64,000 nt of DNA from Pseudomonas brassicacearum (GTDB taxonomy: Bacteria > Pseudomonadota > Gammaproteobacteria > Pseudomonadales > Pseudomonadaceae), in contig NZ_CP045701.2 of assembly GCF_009601685.2 (NCBI RefSeq), positions 682,001 to 746,000 of the forward strand, written 5' to 3'. Positions 1 to 9,669 of the stretch are shown one piece after another. The position numbers and the translations under genes are program-made. Positions within the stretch are counted from its first letter, which is position 1. Every line of letters begins with the position of its first letter. The notes beneath the pieces were generated by a model. It ran no database searches, was not told the origin of the DNA, and worked only from the letters and a program-made list of their open reading frames with translations.

Positions 1-416
1 CGCGCCAGGCGGCTGGCAAAAAAACCATTGGCCTGTTGCGTGGCGTGCTGGCTGATCAATTGCAACTGGCGCAAGGCGATGGGAATTTCGTGCCCCGGCA
101 ACGACGGCAGGCGAGCGAGCAGTTCCTCGGTACGCTTGAGACCGAGGCGGTTGATGGCCACTTCGAGATTTTCCGCAGGTTCTGCAAGGCTGCCATGGGT
201 GTGATGGTTGGCCTCGCGGATGACGCTCAGGGCCAGGGCAGGGCTGTCCTGCATCAGTTCGGCGATGTCACGCAACGAACGGCGGCTGTCGGCAATGGCC
301 TTGCAGACCATGTCGTGGCTGGCCTGGGGCACTGGCAGGTGTACGCCACCGAGCAGCTTCACCCAGCCTTCGAGGGTGGTCGGTCGTGGCGTTGGAACCT
401 TCGTTTCGTTAGTCAT
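1..416 (-). CDS. HDOD domain protein, N-terminal part (runs off the left edge)
   Basis: The reading frame begins with ATG at 416 on the minus strand and stays open to the window edge, giving about 138 residues that start MTNETKVPTPRPTTLEGWVK. Stretches such as LGGVHLPVPQ, ISQ-type helices, SVIREANHH and AINRLGLKRTEELL match the HDOD fold, a catalytically dead HD-type domain found in signalling proteins. It diverges from motA with about 165 bp between the starts. An HDOD protein next to motAB is the arrangement I recall in other pseudomonads. The role is unknown; HDOD proteins are usually linked to regulation. The C-terminus cannot be seen. Confidence 0.8.
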   Translation of the reverse strand, partial: MTNETKVPTPRPTTLEGWVKLLGGVHLPVPQASHDMVCKAIADSRRSLRDIAELMQDSPALALSVIREANHHTHGSLAEPAENLEVAINRLGLKRTEELLARLPSLPGHEIPIALRQLQLISQHATQQANGFFASRLA

Positions 417-582
417 GGCTGGACGTGATCATCGTATGAATTCTCTACGCCCGGAACGGGGCAAATTGGCTTTTCGCCTGAACAGCCTATAGTCTGGCGC
501 AGTTTTGCCGATAAGTAGAAGAAGAGATTTTTCAGCTTCCGAATATGACCTTGAACCCGACTTAAATAAGTACTTTCTATCT

Positions 583-1434
583 ATGGCTAAAATTATCGGC
601 ATCATCGTCGTGTTCGCGAGCGTGCTCGGCGGATACGTGCTCTCCCATGGCAAGATTGCCGCCCTGATCCAGCCTTTCGAGGTACTGATCATCGGTGGCG
701 CGGCCCTCGGTGCATTCCTGCAGGCCAACCCTGGCTATATGACGATGCATGTGCTCAAGAAGTCCCTGGGCATGTTCAGTTCGCGTTTCAGCCACACCTT
801 CTACCTTGAGGTGCTGGGCCTGATCTACGAGATTCTCAACAAGAGCCGCCGCGAAGGCATGATGGCGATCGAAGGCGATATCGAAGACGCTGCCGCCAGC
901 CCGATTTTCGCCAAGTACCCTGCGGTACTCAAGGACGCCCGCATGACGGCGTTCATTTGTGATTACCTGCGCATCATGTCGTCCGGCAACATGGCGCCCC
1001 ATGAGCTCGAAGGCTTGTTCGACATGGAGCTGTACAGCCTCAAGGAAGACCTGGAGCACCCGTCCCACGCGGTCAATGGCATCGCTGACGGCATGCCCGG
1101 CTTCGGTATCGTCGCGGCGGTACTCGGGATCGTCGTGACCATGGCGTCCCTGGGGGATGGCGACCAGAAATCCATCGGCCTGCACGTCGGTGCGGCCCTG
1201 GTGGGTACCTTCTTCGGTATTTTGGCCGCGTACGGTTTCTTCGGTCCCTTGGCCCACTCCCTGGCCCACGACGCCAAGGAAGAGCTCAATGTCTATGAGG
1301 CCATCAAGGCTTCCCTGGTGGCCTCGGCCTCGGGCATGCCGCCATCGCTGGCGGTGGAGTTCGGTCGCAAGGTCCTGTACCCGGCGCACCGTCCAAGCTT
1401 CGCCGAGCTGGAACAAGCGGTTCGCGGTCGTTAA
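583..1434 (+). CDS. motA: Flagellar motor stator protein MotA
   Basis: MotA forms with MotB the proton-conducting stator that drives flagellar rotation; it sits in the inner membrane. The 283-residue product starts MAKIIGIIVVFASVLGGYVL. It has four hydrophobic segments (two near the N-terminus, two around residues 170-220 with GIVVTMASLGD and GTFFGILAAYGFFGPLA) and a large cytoplasmic loop between the pairs. The length is normal for the family. An upstream TTG in frame at 505 would add 26 residues that are not MotA-like, so ATG 583 is preferred. motB follows 3 bases after the stop, so the two are co-transcribed. Confidence 0.95.
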   Translation: MAKIIGIIVVFASVLGGYVLSHGKIAALIQPFEVLIIGGAALGAFLQANPGYMTMHVLKKSLGMFSSRFSHTFYLEVLGLIYEILNKSRREGMMAIEGDIEDAAASPIFAKYPAVLKDARMTAFICDYLRIMSSGNMAPHELEGLFDMELYSLKEDLEHPSHAVNGIADGMPGFGIVAAVLGIVVTMASLGDGDQKSIGLHVGAALVGTFFGILAAYGFFGPLAHSLAHDAKEELNVYEAIKASLVASASGMPPSLAVEFGRKVLYPAHRPSFAELEQAVRGR

Positions 1435-1437
1435 ACC

Positions 1438-2475
1438 ATGGAAAATAACCAGCCGATTATTGTAAAGCGCGTCAAGCGCATTGCCGGCGGGCATCACGGC
1501 GGCGCTTGGAAAATTGCCTTCGCCGACTTCGCGACGGCGATGATGGCGTTCTTCCTGGTGTTGTGGCTGCTGTCCACGGCAACCCCGGAACAGAAGATCG
1601 CCATCGCCGGTTACTTCAAGGACCCGGTCGGTTTCTCTGAAAGTGGCACGCCCTACATCATTGACCTGGGCGGTTCGCCGACCTTGGCGCCGGACACGAC
1701 CCTCAATCCTGAGGTCAAGTCCCAGCCCCAGCCCGACAAGGTGACGGTGGATTCCGAACAGGTCGAAGGCATGGCCGAACAGGTCGAGCGCGAGCGCCTG
1801 GAATTGCTGCTGCAGGAATTGCAGAACAAGGTCGAAGAAAATCCTGAACTGCAGAAGTTCAAGGACCAGATTCTGTTCGAGATCACGCCGAACGGCTTGC
1901 GCATCCAGATCATGGACGCCGAGAACCGACCGATGTTCGACTCAGGCAGTGCGCGCCTCAAGCCTTATTTCGAAGACATCCTGCTGGCCATGGCCGACAC
2001 CATCAAGGCGGTGCCGAACAAGATCAGCATCAGCGGTCATACCGATGCCAAGCCCTACATCGGCAAGGGAGACTTCGGTAACTGGGAGCTGTCCGCCAAC
2101 CGCGCCAACGCGGCACGTCGCGCCCTGGTGGCGGGCAGTTACCCGGATGAGCAGGTGGCACGGGTGGTCGGTTATGCGTCTTCAGCGCTGTTCGATCGCA
2201 AGGACCCGTTCAACCCGGTCAACCGACGCATCGATATCGTGGTGTTGACCAAGAAGGCCCAGCAGGCCATCGAGGGCTCACAAACCAATGACCCGGCGCC
2301 GGATCCGGCCCAGGGCCAGGGCGCGCCAGGTGAAGTGCCGGCGACGCCGGGAGCTGCGGCGGACCCGAACGCGTTACCGGCGGACCAGCAACCCGTGCCT
2401 GCCCATGAATTGCGCGAACGCCTGAACCTGTTCGACGACGTGGCGCCGAAGCCGGCGGAACCGCCGGCGCAGTGA
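1438..2475 (+). CDS. motB: Flagellar motor stator protein MotB
   Basis: Stator partner of MotA, anchoring the motor to peptidoglycan. The 345-residue protein has a short cytoplasmic N-terminus, one membrane helix (about residues 29-46) that contains the proton-carrying aspartate D30 in AFADFATAMMAFF, and a periplasmic OmpA-like domain (about 150-270) with the peptidoglycan-binding run ISGHTDAKPY and NWELSANRANAARR. The last 70 residues are a Pro/Ala-rich tail typical of pseudomonad MotB. It lies 3 bases after motA and ends before a long palindromic repeat shared with the convergent rsgA. Confidence 0.95.
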   Translation: MENNQPIIVKRVKRIAGGHHGGAWKIAFADFATAMMAFFLVLWLLSTATPEQKIAIAGYFKDPVGFSESGTPYIIDLGGSPTLAPDTTLNPEVKSQPQPDKVTVDSEQVEGMAEQVERERLELLLQELQNKVEENPELQKFKDQILFEITPNGLRIQIMDAENRPMFDSGSARLKPYFEDILLAMADTIKAVPNKISISGHTDAKPYIGKGDFGNWELSANRANAARRALVAGSYPDEQVARVVGYASSALFDRKDPFNPVNRRIDIVVLTKKAQQAIEGSQTNDPAPDPAQGQGAPGEVPATPGAAADPNALPADQQPVPAHELRERLNLFDDVAPKPAEPPAQ

Positions 2476-2497
2476 TCTGACTGGCGCGAGCAAGTTT

Positions 2498-2640
2498 GTG
2501 GCGAGGGGATTTATCTGGGGCGAGGGGATTTATCCCCGCTGGGCTGCGAAGCAGCCCCTGTTGTTCATCATTCTGAATTCAGAGTGATGCACAGAAGAGG
2601 GGCGCTTCGCGCCCCAGCGGGGATAAATCCCCTCGCCACA
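2498..2640. repeat. REP-type palindromic repeat (family C) between motB and rsgA
   Basis: Two inverted copies of a sequence built on GGCGAGGGGATTTATCCCCG face each other (left 2501-2545, right 2612-2640), with internal hairpins GGGCTGCGAAGCAGCCC and GGGGCGCTTCGCGCCCC. The left copy has a 19-bp duplication of its outer edge: GCGAGGGGAT occurs at 2501 and again at 2520. The position between two convergent genes is typical of REP doublets, and the structure may also end transcription from both sides. Confidence 0.8.
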
Positions 2641-2664
2641 ATTGTGTCTGGCTCACATTCCAGG

Positions 2665-3696
2665 TCAGTAACTGCTTTCCGGCAGGCTGGCGATGATCGA
2701 GCGGTAGCTGTTCATCCGTTGCTGATGCACGCGGCCTTCTTCCAAGGCCTTGAGCAGGGCGCAACCGGGTTCGCGGTCGTGCTTGCAGTCGCGGAAGCGG
2801 CAGGTGCCGATCAGCTCGTTGAACTCGATGAACCCGGCTTCGACATCGGCCCGGCTGACGTGGCCCAGGCCGAACTCGCGAATCCCCGGGGAGTCGATCA
2901 ATTCACCGCCGCCAGGGAAGTGGAACAGCCGTGCCGTGGTGGTGGTGTGGGTGCCCTGGCCGGACAGTTCGGACAGCGGCCCGACGCGCGTCTCGACGTC
3001 CGGCAGCAAGCTGTTGACCAGCGATGACTTGCCGACGCCGGACTGGCCGACGAACACACTGATGCGCCCGTCCAGCTGTTGTTGCAGTTGTTCCATGCCG
3101 TTGCCGTGGTGGGCCGAGACTTCCAGCACCGGGTAACCCAGATCCCGGTAGACCGACAGCAGCGCGTTCAGCGCCGGGGCGTTGTGCTCGTCGATCAGGT
3201 CGAATTTGTTGAGCAGCAACAGCGGACGGATGCCAGCGTGCTCGGCGGCCACCAGGTAACGGTCGATCAGGTTGGCGTGGGGTTCGGGCAGCGGGGCGAA
3301 CACGATGACAATCATGTCGACGTTGGCGGCCACGGGCTTGAGTTGGCCTCGACTGTCCGGGCGGCACAGCTCGGTGTGGCGCGGCAATTGCGCCACAATC
3401 ACGCCGATGCCCTGGTTGCCGGCACGCCAAACGACCTGGTCGCCCGTCACCAGCGCTGGCAGGTTGGCGCGCAAGTGGCAGCGGAACACCTGGCCGGCCA
3501 GTTCGCCTTCCCGGGCCTCGACCTCGACCTGCACGCCGAAGTGGGCGATGACCAGGCCGGTCTGTTCAGGGCCCAGGTCGCCACCCTCCAGGGCTTCGAC
3601 AGCACTGGATTCGCGTTTGGCGGCGCGGGCGGCGCGCTCGCCCTGGATCTTTTCGATGCGCCAGTTTTGACGACGATTGAGTTGGCGTTTGGCCAT
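2665..3696 (-). CDS. rsgA: Ribosome small-subunit-dependent GTPase RsgA
   Basis: GTPase that helps late maturation of the 30S ribosomal subunit. The 343-residue product shows the circular permutation of the family: G4 NKFD (163-166) precedes G1 GQSGVGKSS (217-225) and G3 DSPG (268-271). A C-terminal zinc site is formed by C299, C304, H306 and C312 in [14 protein letters not shown]. The N-terminal third is the OB-fold region. Longer in-frame extensions upstream of [13 protein letters not shown] (start at 3696) overlap the promoter region shared with orn and are not family-like. It diverges from orn with 109 bp between the starts. Confidence 0.95.
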   Translation of the reverse strand: MAKRQLNRRQNWRIEKIQGERAARAAKRESSAVEALEGGDLGPEQTGLVIAHFGVQVEVEAREGELAGQVFRCHLRANLPALVTGDQVVWRAGNQGIGVIVAQLPRHTELCRPDSRGQLKPVAANVDMIVIVFAPLPEPHANLIDRYLVAAEHAGIRPLLLLNKFDLIDEHNAPALNALLSVYRDLGYPVLEVSAHHGNGMEQLQQQLDGRISVFVGQSGVGKSSLVNSLLPDVETRVGPLSELSGQGTHTTTTARLFHFPGGGELIDSPGIREFGLGHVSRADVEAGFIEFNELIGTCRFRDCKHDREPGCALLKALEEGRVHQQRMNSYRSIIASLPESSY

Positions 3697-3805
3697 GGGT
3701 GTTCCGTATGAAGAAATGCAGCGAATAGGGTAAAACGGCCGCGAGTTTAGCACGCCCAAGGGTCGGCCTAGGCTAAACTGCGTGGCTACGCCGAGGAGCT
3801 TCCCT

Positions 3806-4348
3806 ATGCAAAACCCGCAAAACCTGATCTGGATCGACCTGGAAATGACCGGTCTGAACCCGGACACCGACGTCATCATCGAAATGGCCACCATCGTCAC
3901 CGACAGCGACCTCAACACCTTGGCCGAAGGCCCGGTCATCGCGATCCATCACAGCGACGAAATCCTGGCTGGCATGGACGAGTGGAATACGCGCCAGCAC
4001 GGCGGCTCGGGCCTGACCCAGCGGGTGCGCGAGAGCAAGATCAGCATGGCCGAGGCCGAAGCCCAGACCCTCGCCTTCCTGGAGCGGTGGGTGCCCAAGG
4101 GCAAGTCGCCGATCTGCGGCAACAGCATCTGCCAGGATCGTCGCTTCCTGTATACCCACATGAAGTCCCTGGAAAGCTACTTCCACTACCGCAACCTGGA
4201 CGTCTCCACCCTCAAGGAGCTGGCCGCCCGCTGGGCGCCGCAAGTACGCGACAGCTTCCAGAAAGGCGGCAGCCACCTGGCGCTGGACGACATCCGCGAG
4301 TCCATTGCCGAGTTGCAGCATTACCGTAAGCACTTCATCAAGTTCTAA
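3806..4348 (+). CDS. orn: Oligoribonuclease Orn
   Basis: 3'-5' exonuclease of the DEDDh family that degrades two-to-five-nucleotide RNAs, including pGpG from cyclic di-GMP turnover. The 180-residue product has the exonuclease I motif with D11 and E13 in [10 protein letters not shown] and the later H/D motif in [11 protein letters not shown]. Its length equals the family norm. ATG 3806 has GAGGAG about 8 bases upstream; an upstream in-frame start at 3782 adds 8 residues without family support. It diverges from rsgA, an order conserved in Pseudomonas. Confidence 0.96.
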   Translation: MQNPQNLIWIDLEMTGLNPDTDVIIEMATIVTDSDLNTLAEGPVIAIHHSDEILAGMDEWNTRQHGGSGLTQRVRESKISMAEAEAQTLAFLERWVPKGKSPICGNSICQDRRFLYTHMKSLESYFHYRNLDVSTLKELAARWAPQVRDSFQKGGSHLALDDIRESIAELQHYRKHFIKF

Positions 4349-4365
4349 AGGCGCCCTATAGACGC

Positions 4366-4510
4366 TGTGTAGGAGCTGTGTAGGAGCTGTACAGGAGCTG
4401 TGTAGGAGCTGACGAGTGCAACGAGGCTGCGATCTTTCCCCTGACAATTGAGTCGTGAGTGAAGATCAAAAGATCGCAGCCTCGTTGCACTCGTCAGCTC
4501 CTACACAGCA
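4366..4510. repeat. REP-type repeat (family B) with an 11-bp tandem expansion at its left edge
   Basis: A long imperfect hairpin: the left arm from TAGGAGCTGACGAGTGCAAC to GGCTGCGATCTTT and the matching right arm ending in CAGCTCCTACA. At the left edge the unit TGTGTAGGAGC is repeated with a strict 11-bp period (the AGGAGCT core at 4371, 4382, 4393 and 4404). The element fills the gap between orn and the next gene. Confidence 0.8.
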
Positions 4511-4544
4511 CCTACGCGCGCGTATTTCTGAAGGATCGTTGTCA

Positions 4545-5156
4545 ATGTTGCTGATGCTTTATCTGATCGCCATCACCGCGGAAGCCATGACTGGCGCCTT
4601 GTCTGCCGGGCGTCGGGGTATGGACTGGTTCGGCGTGGTGCTGATCGCTTGTGTCACGGCGCTGGGTGGTGGCTCGGTGCGCGACGTGCTGCTCGGTCAT
4701 TACCCGCTCACGTGGGTCAAGCATCCGGAGTACCTGGTGCTGACCACCGCAGCGGCGATGCTGACGGTGTTCCTGGCGCGCTGGATGCGGCATTTGCGCT
4801 CGTTGTTCCTGGTGCTCGACGCCGTGGGGCTGGTGGCGTTCACCCTGATCGGCTGCATGACGGCCCTGGAAATGGGCCATGGCATGCTGGTGGCGTCGGT
4901 CAGCGGGGTCATCACTGGGGTGTTCGGCGGTATTCTGCGGGACATCTTTTGCAACGATATTCCGCTGATCTTCCGTCGCGAGCTTTACGCCAGCGTTTCG
5001 TTTGCCGCGGCGTGGTGTTATCTGTTGTGCGTCTTCCTGCAACTGCCGAGCGAACAGGCGATCCTCATTACCTTGTTCGGCGGTTTCCTGCTGCGGCTCC
5101 TGGCGATTCGTTTTCACTGGGAAATGCCGAAATTCGTCTATAACGACGAGGTTTGA
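4545..5156 (+). CDS. TRIC-type (UPF0126, YadS-like) membrane protein
   Basis: A 203-residue, almost wholly hydrophobic protein with about seven membrane helices and two glycine-rich repeats, GGGSVRDVLLG and FGGILRDIFCNDIP. That internal duplication is the mark of the UPF0126/trimeric intracellular cation channel family; bacterial members are predicted cation channels, and the substrate is not known here. ATG 4545 (MLLMLYLIAITAEAMTG) follows AAGGAT; the frame extends back to 4455 but that part is made of the palindromic repeat, so the shorter start is chosen. The stop overlaps the end of the convergent queG by 19 bp. Confidence 0.85.
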   Translation: MLLMLYLIAITAEAMTGALSAGRRGMDWFGVVLIACVTALGGGSVRDVLLGHYPLTWVKHPEYLVLTTAAAMLTVFLARWMRHLRSLFLVLDAVGLVAFTLIGCMTALEMGHGMLVASVSGVITGVFGGILRDIFCNDIPLIFRRELYASVSFAAAWCYLLCVFLQLPSEQAILITLFGGFLLRLLAIRFHWEMPKFVYNDEV

Positions 5157-6217
5157 CGCTCGGCATGTTGACGCAACGCCCACTCCACGTGCTCGCGCAC
5201 CAGCGCTGACGGGTAGTCGCGCCGTGCCTCCAGCGCTTGCAGCACGGGAATCGTTGACGGCGCATTACCCAGGCCCACCGCGAGGTTGCGCAGCCAGCGC
5301 TCGTAACCGGCACGGCGCAGCGGTGAGCCTTCGGTGCTGCTCAGGAAAGTCGCCTCGTCCCACATGAACAGCTCGGCCAGCCCGGCATTGTCCAGGTTGT
5401 GCCGTGGCTTGAAGTCGCTTTCCCCGGATGGTCGGGCGAAGCGGTTCCATGGGCAGACGATCTGGCAGTCGTCACAGCCGAACACCCGGTTGCCTATTAA
5501 TGGCCGCAGTTCCTCGGGGATGGCGCTTTTCAGTTCGATGGTCAGGTAGGAAATGCAGCGACGGGCATCGAGCACGTAGGGCCCGACGAAGGCATTTGTA
5601 GGACAGATGTCCAGGCACGCGGTGCATTTTCCGCAATGTTCGCTGGCATGGGGTGGGTCCACCGGCAGCGGCAGGTCGACAAACAGCTCGCTCAGGAAGA
5701 AATAGCTACCGGCCTTGCGGTTCAATACCAGGGTGTTTTTACCGATCCAGCCCAGGCCGGCCTGTTCGGCGATGGCTTTTTCCAATACCGGCGCGCTGTC
5801 GACGAAGGCGCGATAACCGAAGGGGCCGATGACTGCCTGAATTTTTTCTGCCAATTGCTGCACGCGTTTACGGATCAATTTGTGGTAATCGCGGCCCAAT
5901 GCATAACGCGAGACGTAGGCTTTCTCCGGTTGGCCGAGCATCTGCGCCATGTGCGTGTCGCCCGACAGGTAGTCCATGCGCAGGGACACGACTCGCAATG
6001 TGCCCGGTACAAGCTCTTCGGGGTGCGAGCGTTTGCTGCCGTGGGCGCCCATGTAATCCATCTCGCCGTGATAACCCGCGTCGAGCCAACGTTGCAAATG
6101 CTGCTCGTGCTCGGCAAGGTCCAGGCCGCTGATGCCGACCTGCTGGAAACCCAGTTCGCGGCCCCACTCCTTGATGGATTGGGCGAGGGCGGGGAGGTCT
6201 GTGGGAATGACAGGCAT
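5138..6217 (-). CDS. queG: Epoxyqueuosine reductase QueG
   Basis: Last step of queuosine synthesis: cobalamin-dependent reduction of epoxyqueuosine to queuosine in the wobble base of GUN-anticodon tRNAs. The 359-residue protein has an N-terminal cobalamin-binding part, two ferredoxin-like [4Fe-4S] motifs (CGKCTACLDICP and CDDCQIVCP) and a C-terminal HEAT-like region with NLAVGLGN. The open frame continues far upstream into nnr antisense, so ATG 6217 (MPVIPTDLPALAQ) is chosen. It diverges from nnr with 63 bp between the two starts. Confidence 0.94.
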   Translation of the reverse strand: MPVIPTDLPALAQSIKEWGRELGFQQVGISGLDLAEHEQHLQRWLDAGYHGEMDYMGAHGSKRSHPEELVPGTLRVVSLRMDYLSGDTHMAQMLGQPEKAYVSRYALGRDYHKLIRKRVQQLAEKIQAVIGPFGYRAFVDSAPVLEKAIAEQAGLGWIGKNTLVLNRKAGSYFFLSELFVDLPLPVDPPHASEHCGKCTACLDICPTNAFVGPYVLDARRCISYLTIELKSAIPEELRPLIGNRVFGCDDCQIVCPWNRFARPSGESDFKPRHNLDNAGLAELFMWDEATFLSSTEGSPLRRAGYERWLRNLAVGLGNAPSTIPVLQALEARRDYPSALVREHVEWALRQHAERQTSSL

Positions 6218-6280
6218 GAGGCGAGAGAAACCAGAGCTGAGATGCGTATAATTCTGCCAGACATCGGAGCCCGAAGACGC

Positions 6281-7780
6281 ATGCCGCACACTAAAGATGA
6301 TTTTCCCGACGCGCTGTACAGCGCAGCGCAGGTCCGGGCCCTCGACGCACAACTGATCGCGGCCGGCACCGCCGGCTTCGAATTGATGCAGCGCGCCGCC
6401 CGCGCCACTTGGCGAGCCATTGTCCGGCGCTGGCCTGATGCCCGCGAGCTGACGGTGCTGGCCGGGCATGGCAACAACGCTGGCGATGGCTACCTGGTCG
6501 CGACCCTGGCCCGGCGCGCCGGTTGGTCGGTGCGGGTGCTGACGGTCGGCGAGCCCGGGCGCTTGCAGGGCGACGCCGCCAACGCCCACGCCGAGGCTGT
6601 GGCGGTGGGCGTGCCGATGGAATCATGGTCGGATGAGGCAGAGTTGCGCGGCGTGCTGCTGGATGCGCTGCTCGGCACGGGCTTGAGTGGTGATGTGCGC
6701 GAGCCTTATGTGCAGGCTATCGATACGATCAATGTCAGCGGCCTGCCGGTCGCGGCGGTGGATATCCCCTCGGGGTTGTGCGCCGATACCGGCCGGGTGC
6801 TGGGCACGGCAGTGGTGGCCGACCTGACCGTGACCTTCATTGGCTTGAAGCTGGGCCTGTTTACTGGCGAGGCGGCGGACCGGGTCGGTGAACTGGTGTT
6901 CAACGACCTGCACGCCGATCCAGATATTGTTGACGCGGCACCGGTCAGCGCCCGATTGCTCCTACCCCATAATCTGCCCCGCCTGACGCCTCGCGCTGCC
7001 ACGTCCCACAAAGGCAAGTTCGGTCACGTGCTGTTGATCGGTGGCGACCGGGGCTTTGGCGGCGCGATCCAGATGAGCGCCGAAAGCGCCCTGCGGTGCG
7101 GTGCGGGGATGGTTTCGATGGCGACCCGCAGCGAGCACGTATCCGCCGCGCTGACGCGTTTGCCGGAAGTGATGGTACAAGGCACCCATTCGGCGAACCA
7201 ATTGATGGGCTTGCTCCAACAGGCCAGCGTGCTGGTGGTCGGGCCGGGCCTGGGCCAGGCTGCGTGGGGGCGCAGCCTGTTGTCGGCGGCGGCCAATGCG
7301 CCGCTGCCGCAAGTGTGGGATGCCGATGCGCTGAACCTGCTGAGCAGCGGCGATGTCCACCTGCCTGGGCAGTGTGTCATCACCCCGCACCCGGGCGAGG
7401 CGGCACGATTGTTGGAGTTATCCACAGCCCAGGTGCAGGCCGATCGCCCGGCGGCGGCCCATGCATTGAGCCAGAAATACACCGCCACCGTGATCCTCAA
7501 GGGCGCCGGCAGCCTGATTGCCAGCCCGGACGGTCGCCTGGCAGTTTGCAGCCAGGGCCATCCGGCCATGGCCACGGCGGGCCTGGGGGATGTGCTGGCC
7601 GGTGTGGTCGGCGCCTTGCTGGCCCAGGGCATGGAAGGATTCGAGGCCGCGTGCCTGGCGGTCTGGCTGCATGCCAATGCCGGTGCCCGGGCCGGTCGGT
7701 CGGGTCGGGGGATGGCGGCCACCGATCTGATTCCGACCATTCGTCAGTTGTTGGAGGAGCATTCACCGTGTCTGAAGTAA
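6281..7780 (+). CDS. nnr: Bifunctional NAD(P)H-hydrate epimerase / ADP-dependent dehydratase
   Basis: Repairs NAD(P)HX, the hydrated form of NADH and NADPH. The 499-residue protein joins an N-terminal epimerase (YjeF_N, about 1-215, with LTVLAGHGNNAGDGYLVA and AVDIPSGLCADTG) to a C-terminal ribokinase-like dehydratase (about 225-495, with GKFGHVLLIGGD, GPGLGQ, TPHPGEAARL and GLGDVLAGVVGALL). ATG 6281 gives MPHTKDDFPDALYSAAQVRALD, the usual N-terminus. The 3' end overlaps tsaE by 13 bp, so this gene leads the operon nnr-tsaE-amidase-mutL-miaA. Confidence 0.95.
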   Translation: MPHTKDDFPDALYSAAQVRALDAQLIAAGTAGFELMQRAARATWRAIVRRWPDARELTVLAGHGNNAGDGYLVATLARRAGWSVRVLTVGEPGRLQGDAANAHAEAVAVGVPMESWSDEAELRGVLLDALLGTGLSGDVREPYVQAIDTINVSGLPVAAVDIPSGLCADTGRVLGTAVVADLTVTFIGLKLGLFTGEAADRVGELVFNDLHADPDIVDAAPVSARLLLPHNLPRLTPRAATSHKGKFGHVLLIGGDRGFGGAIQMSAESALRCGAGMVSMATRSEHVSAALTRLPEVMVQGTHSANQLMGLLQQASVLVVGPGLGQAAWGRSLLSAAANAPLPQVWDADALNLLSSGDVHLPGQCVITPHPGEAARLLELSTAQVQADRPAAAHALSQKYTATVILKGAGSLIASPDGRLAVCSQGHPAMATAGLGDVLAGVVGALLAQGMEGFEAACLAVWLHANAGARAGRSGRGMAATDLIPTIRQLLEEHSPCLK

Positions 7781-8235
7781 CCCTGTACGTGGCGGACGAG
7801 CAAGCCATGGCCCAGTTTGGCGCCCGCATCGCGCAGACGACCGCCGGCCACGGCCTGATCTTTCTCGAAGGCGATCTCGGCGCGGGGAAAACCACCTTGT
7901 CCCGCGGCATCATTCGCGGCCTCGGGCATGTCGGCTCCGTCAAGAGCCCCACGTTCACCTTGGTCGAGCCTTACGAGATCGGCGACATTCGCGCCTTCCA
8001 TTTCGACTTGTATCGACTGGTGGATCCTGAAGAGCTGGAATTCCTCGGTATCCGCGATTATTTCGAAGATGACGCCTTGTGCCTGATCGAATGGCCCCAG
8101 AAGGGTGCAGGCTTTTTGCCAAAGCCCGACCTGACCATTACCATTGGCGCGCAGAACGGCGGGCGTTCGCTGAAACTGACGCCGCAAGGCTCGCGTGGCG
8201 AGTCGTGGTGTGCCGCTTTGGCATTGGAAAACTAA
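7768..8235 (+). CDS. tsaE: tRNA threonylcarbamoyladenosine synthesis ATPase TsaE
   Basis: ATPase needed with TsaB and TsaD for the t6A37 modification of ANN-decoding tRNAs. The 155-residue protein starts with GTG at 7768, inside the end of nnr, and GGAGG lies about 10 bases upstream. Walker A GDLGAGKTTLSRG is at about 35-47, followed by SPTFTLVEPY, HFDLYRL and CLIEWP, all typical of TsaE. The order nnr-tsaE-amidase is widespread in gammaproteobacteria. Confidence 0.94.
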   Translation: MSEVTLYVADEQAMAQFGARIAQTTAGHGLIFLEGDLGAGKTTLSRGIIRGLGHVGSVKSPTFTLVEPYEIGDIRAFHFDLYRLVDPEELEFLGIRDYFEDDALCLIEWPQKGAGFLPKPDLTITIGAQNGGRSLKLTPQGSRGESWCAALALEN

Positions 8236-8241
8236 TTGATG

Positions 8242-9669
8242 ATGGGGTTTGGTATGCGCTTTCGCGCGGTGGTTGCTGTCGTAGGACTGTTGCTTACGGC
8301 AATGGCCGTCGATGCTGTGGCCGAGACAAAGGTCAGCAGCGTTCGCCTCTGGCGGGCGCCGGACAACACACGGCTGGTGTTCGACCTGACGGGCCCGGTG
8401 CAGCACAGCGTATTCACCCTGACCGCCCCGGATCGCCTGGTGATCGACATCAACGGTGCGTCCCTGGGCGCGCCATTGAACGTGGCGACCGCCAACACGC
8501 CGATTACGGCGATACGCTCGGCCCAACGGACGCCGACCGACCTGCGGGTGGTCATCGACCTGAAAAAAGTCGTGACCCCGAAAAGCTTCACACTGGCTCC
8601 CAACGCCCAGTACGGCAACCGGCTGGTGGTTGACCTGTTCGACAACCCGGCCGATGCCGACCCACCGGCACCACCGCCAACCAAGGTCGCCACGGTGCCA
8701 GCGGTGCCGGTGACCCCGACCCAACCTACGCTCAAGCTGCCACCGACCCCGTCGGGCAAGCGCGACATCATCGTGGTGATCGACGCCGGTCATGGCGGCG
8801 AGGACCCAGGGGCTTCGGGCTCGCGCGGGCAACGTGAAAAAGACGTGGTGCTGTCCATCGCCCGTGAATTGCAGCGTCAGGTCAACGGCATGAAAGGCTT
8901 CCGCGCCGAACTGACCCGTACCGGCGACTACTTCATTCCCTTGCGTGGGCGTACCGAAATCGCCCGCAAGAAAGGCGCTGACCTGTTCGTCTCCATCCAC
9001 GCCGACGCCGCGCCTTCGAAGGCTGCGTTCGGGGCCTCGGTGTTTGCCCTGTCCGACCGTGGCGCGACTTCCGAAACCGCTCGCTGGCTGGCTGATACCG
9101 AAAACCGTTCCGACCTGATCGGCGGTGCCGGCAACGTCAGCCTCGACGATAAGGACCGGATGCTCGCCGGTGTCTTGCTCGACTTGTCGATGACGGCCTC
9201 GTTGACCTCCAGCCTGAACGTCGGCCAGAAAGTCCTGAGCAACATCGGTCGCGTCACGCCGCTGCACAAGCGGCGCGTCGAGCAGGCCGGGTTCATGGTG
9301 CTCAAGTCGCCGGACATCCCGTCGATCCTGGTGGAAACCGGCTTCATTTCCAACGCCAATGAAGCGTCCAAGCTGACCTCCGCCAATCATCAGCAGGCAT
9401 TGGCCCGCTCGATCAGCAGTGGTGTGCGGCAGTTCTTCCAGCAGAACCCGCCGCCAGGCACCTACATCGCCTGGCTGCGCGACTCTGGCAAGATCGTCCA
9501 GGGCCCGCGGGACCATCGGGTCAATCCCGGGGAAACCCTGGCGATGATCGCCGTGCGTTACCAGGTGTCGCCAGCGACCTTGCGCAGCGCCAACCACCTC
9601 AAGAGCGACGAGCTCAAGATCGGCCAGACCCTGACCATTCCCGGCAATGACGTGGCGCTCCAGCAATGA
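8242..9669 (+). CDS. amiB: N-acetylmuramoyl-L-alanine amidase with AMIN and LysM domains (AmiB type)
   Basis: Periplasmic zinc amidase that cleaves septal peptidoglycan during daughter-cell separation. An N-terminal signal peptide ([20 protein letters not shown], cut near AVAE) is followed by an AMIN septum-targeting domain (about 30-135), a Pro-rich linker, an Amidase_3 domain (about 175-400, first zinc ligand in [13 protein letters not shown], later SIHADA and VETGFISN), and a C-terminal LysM ([19 protein letters not shown]). Candidate starts are TTG 8236, ATG 8239, ATG 8242 and ATG 8254; all leave the signal peptide intact, so the exact start is uncertain. It begins just after tsaE and overlaps mutL. 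Confidence 0.93.
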   Translation: MGFGMRFRAVVAVVGLLLTAMAVDAVAETKVSSVRLWRAPDNTRLVFDLTGPVQHSVFTLTAPDRLVIDINGASLGAPLNVATANTPITAIRSAQRTPTDLRVVIDLKKVVTPKSFTLAPNAQYGNRLVVDLFDNPADADPPAPPPTKVATVPAVPVTPTQPTLKLPPTPSGKRDIIVVIDAGHGGEDPGASGSRGQREKDVVLSIARELQRQVNGMKGFRAELTRTGDYFIPLRGRTEIARKKGADLFVSIHADAAPSKAAFGASVFALSDRGATSETARWLADTENRSDLIGGAGNVSLDDKDRMLAGVLLDLSMTASLTSSLNVGQKVLSNIGRVTPLHKRRVEQAGFMVLKSPDIPSILVETGFISNANEASKLTSANHQQALARSISSGVRQFFQQNPPPGTYIAWLRDSGKIVQGPRDHRVNPGETLAMIAVRYQVSPATLRSANHLKSDELKIGQTLTIPGNDVALQQ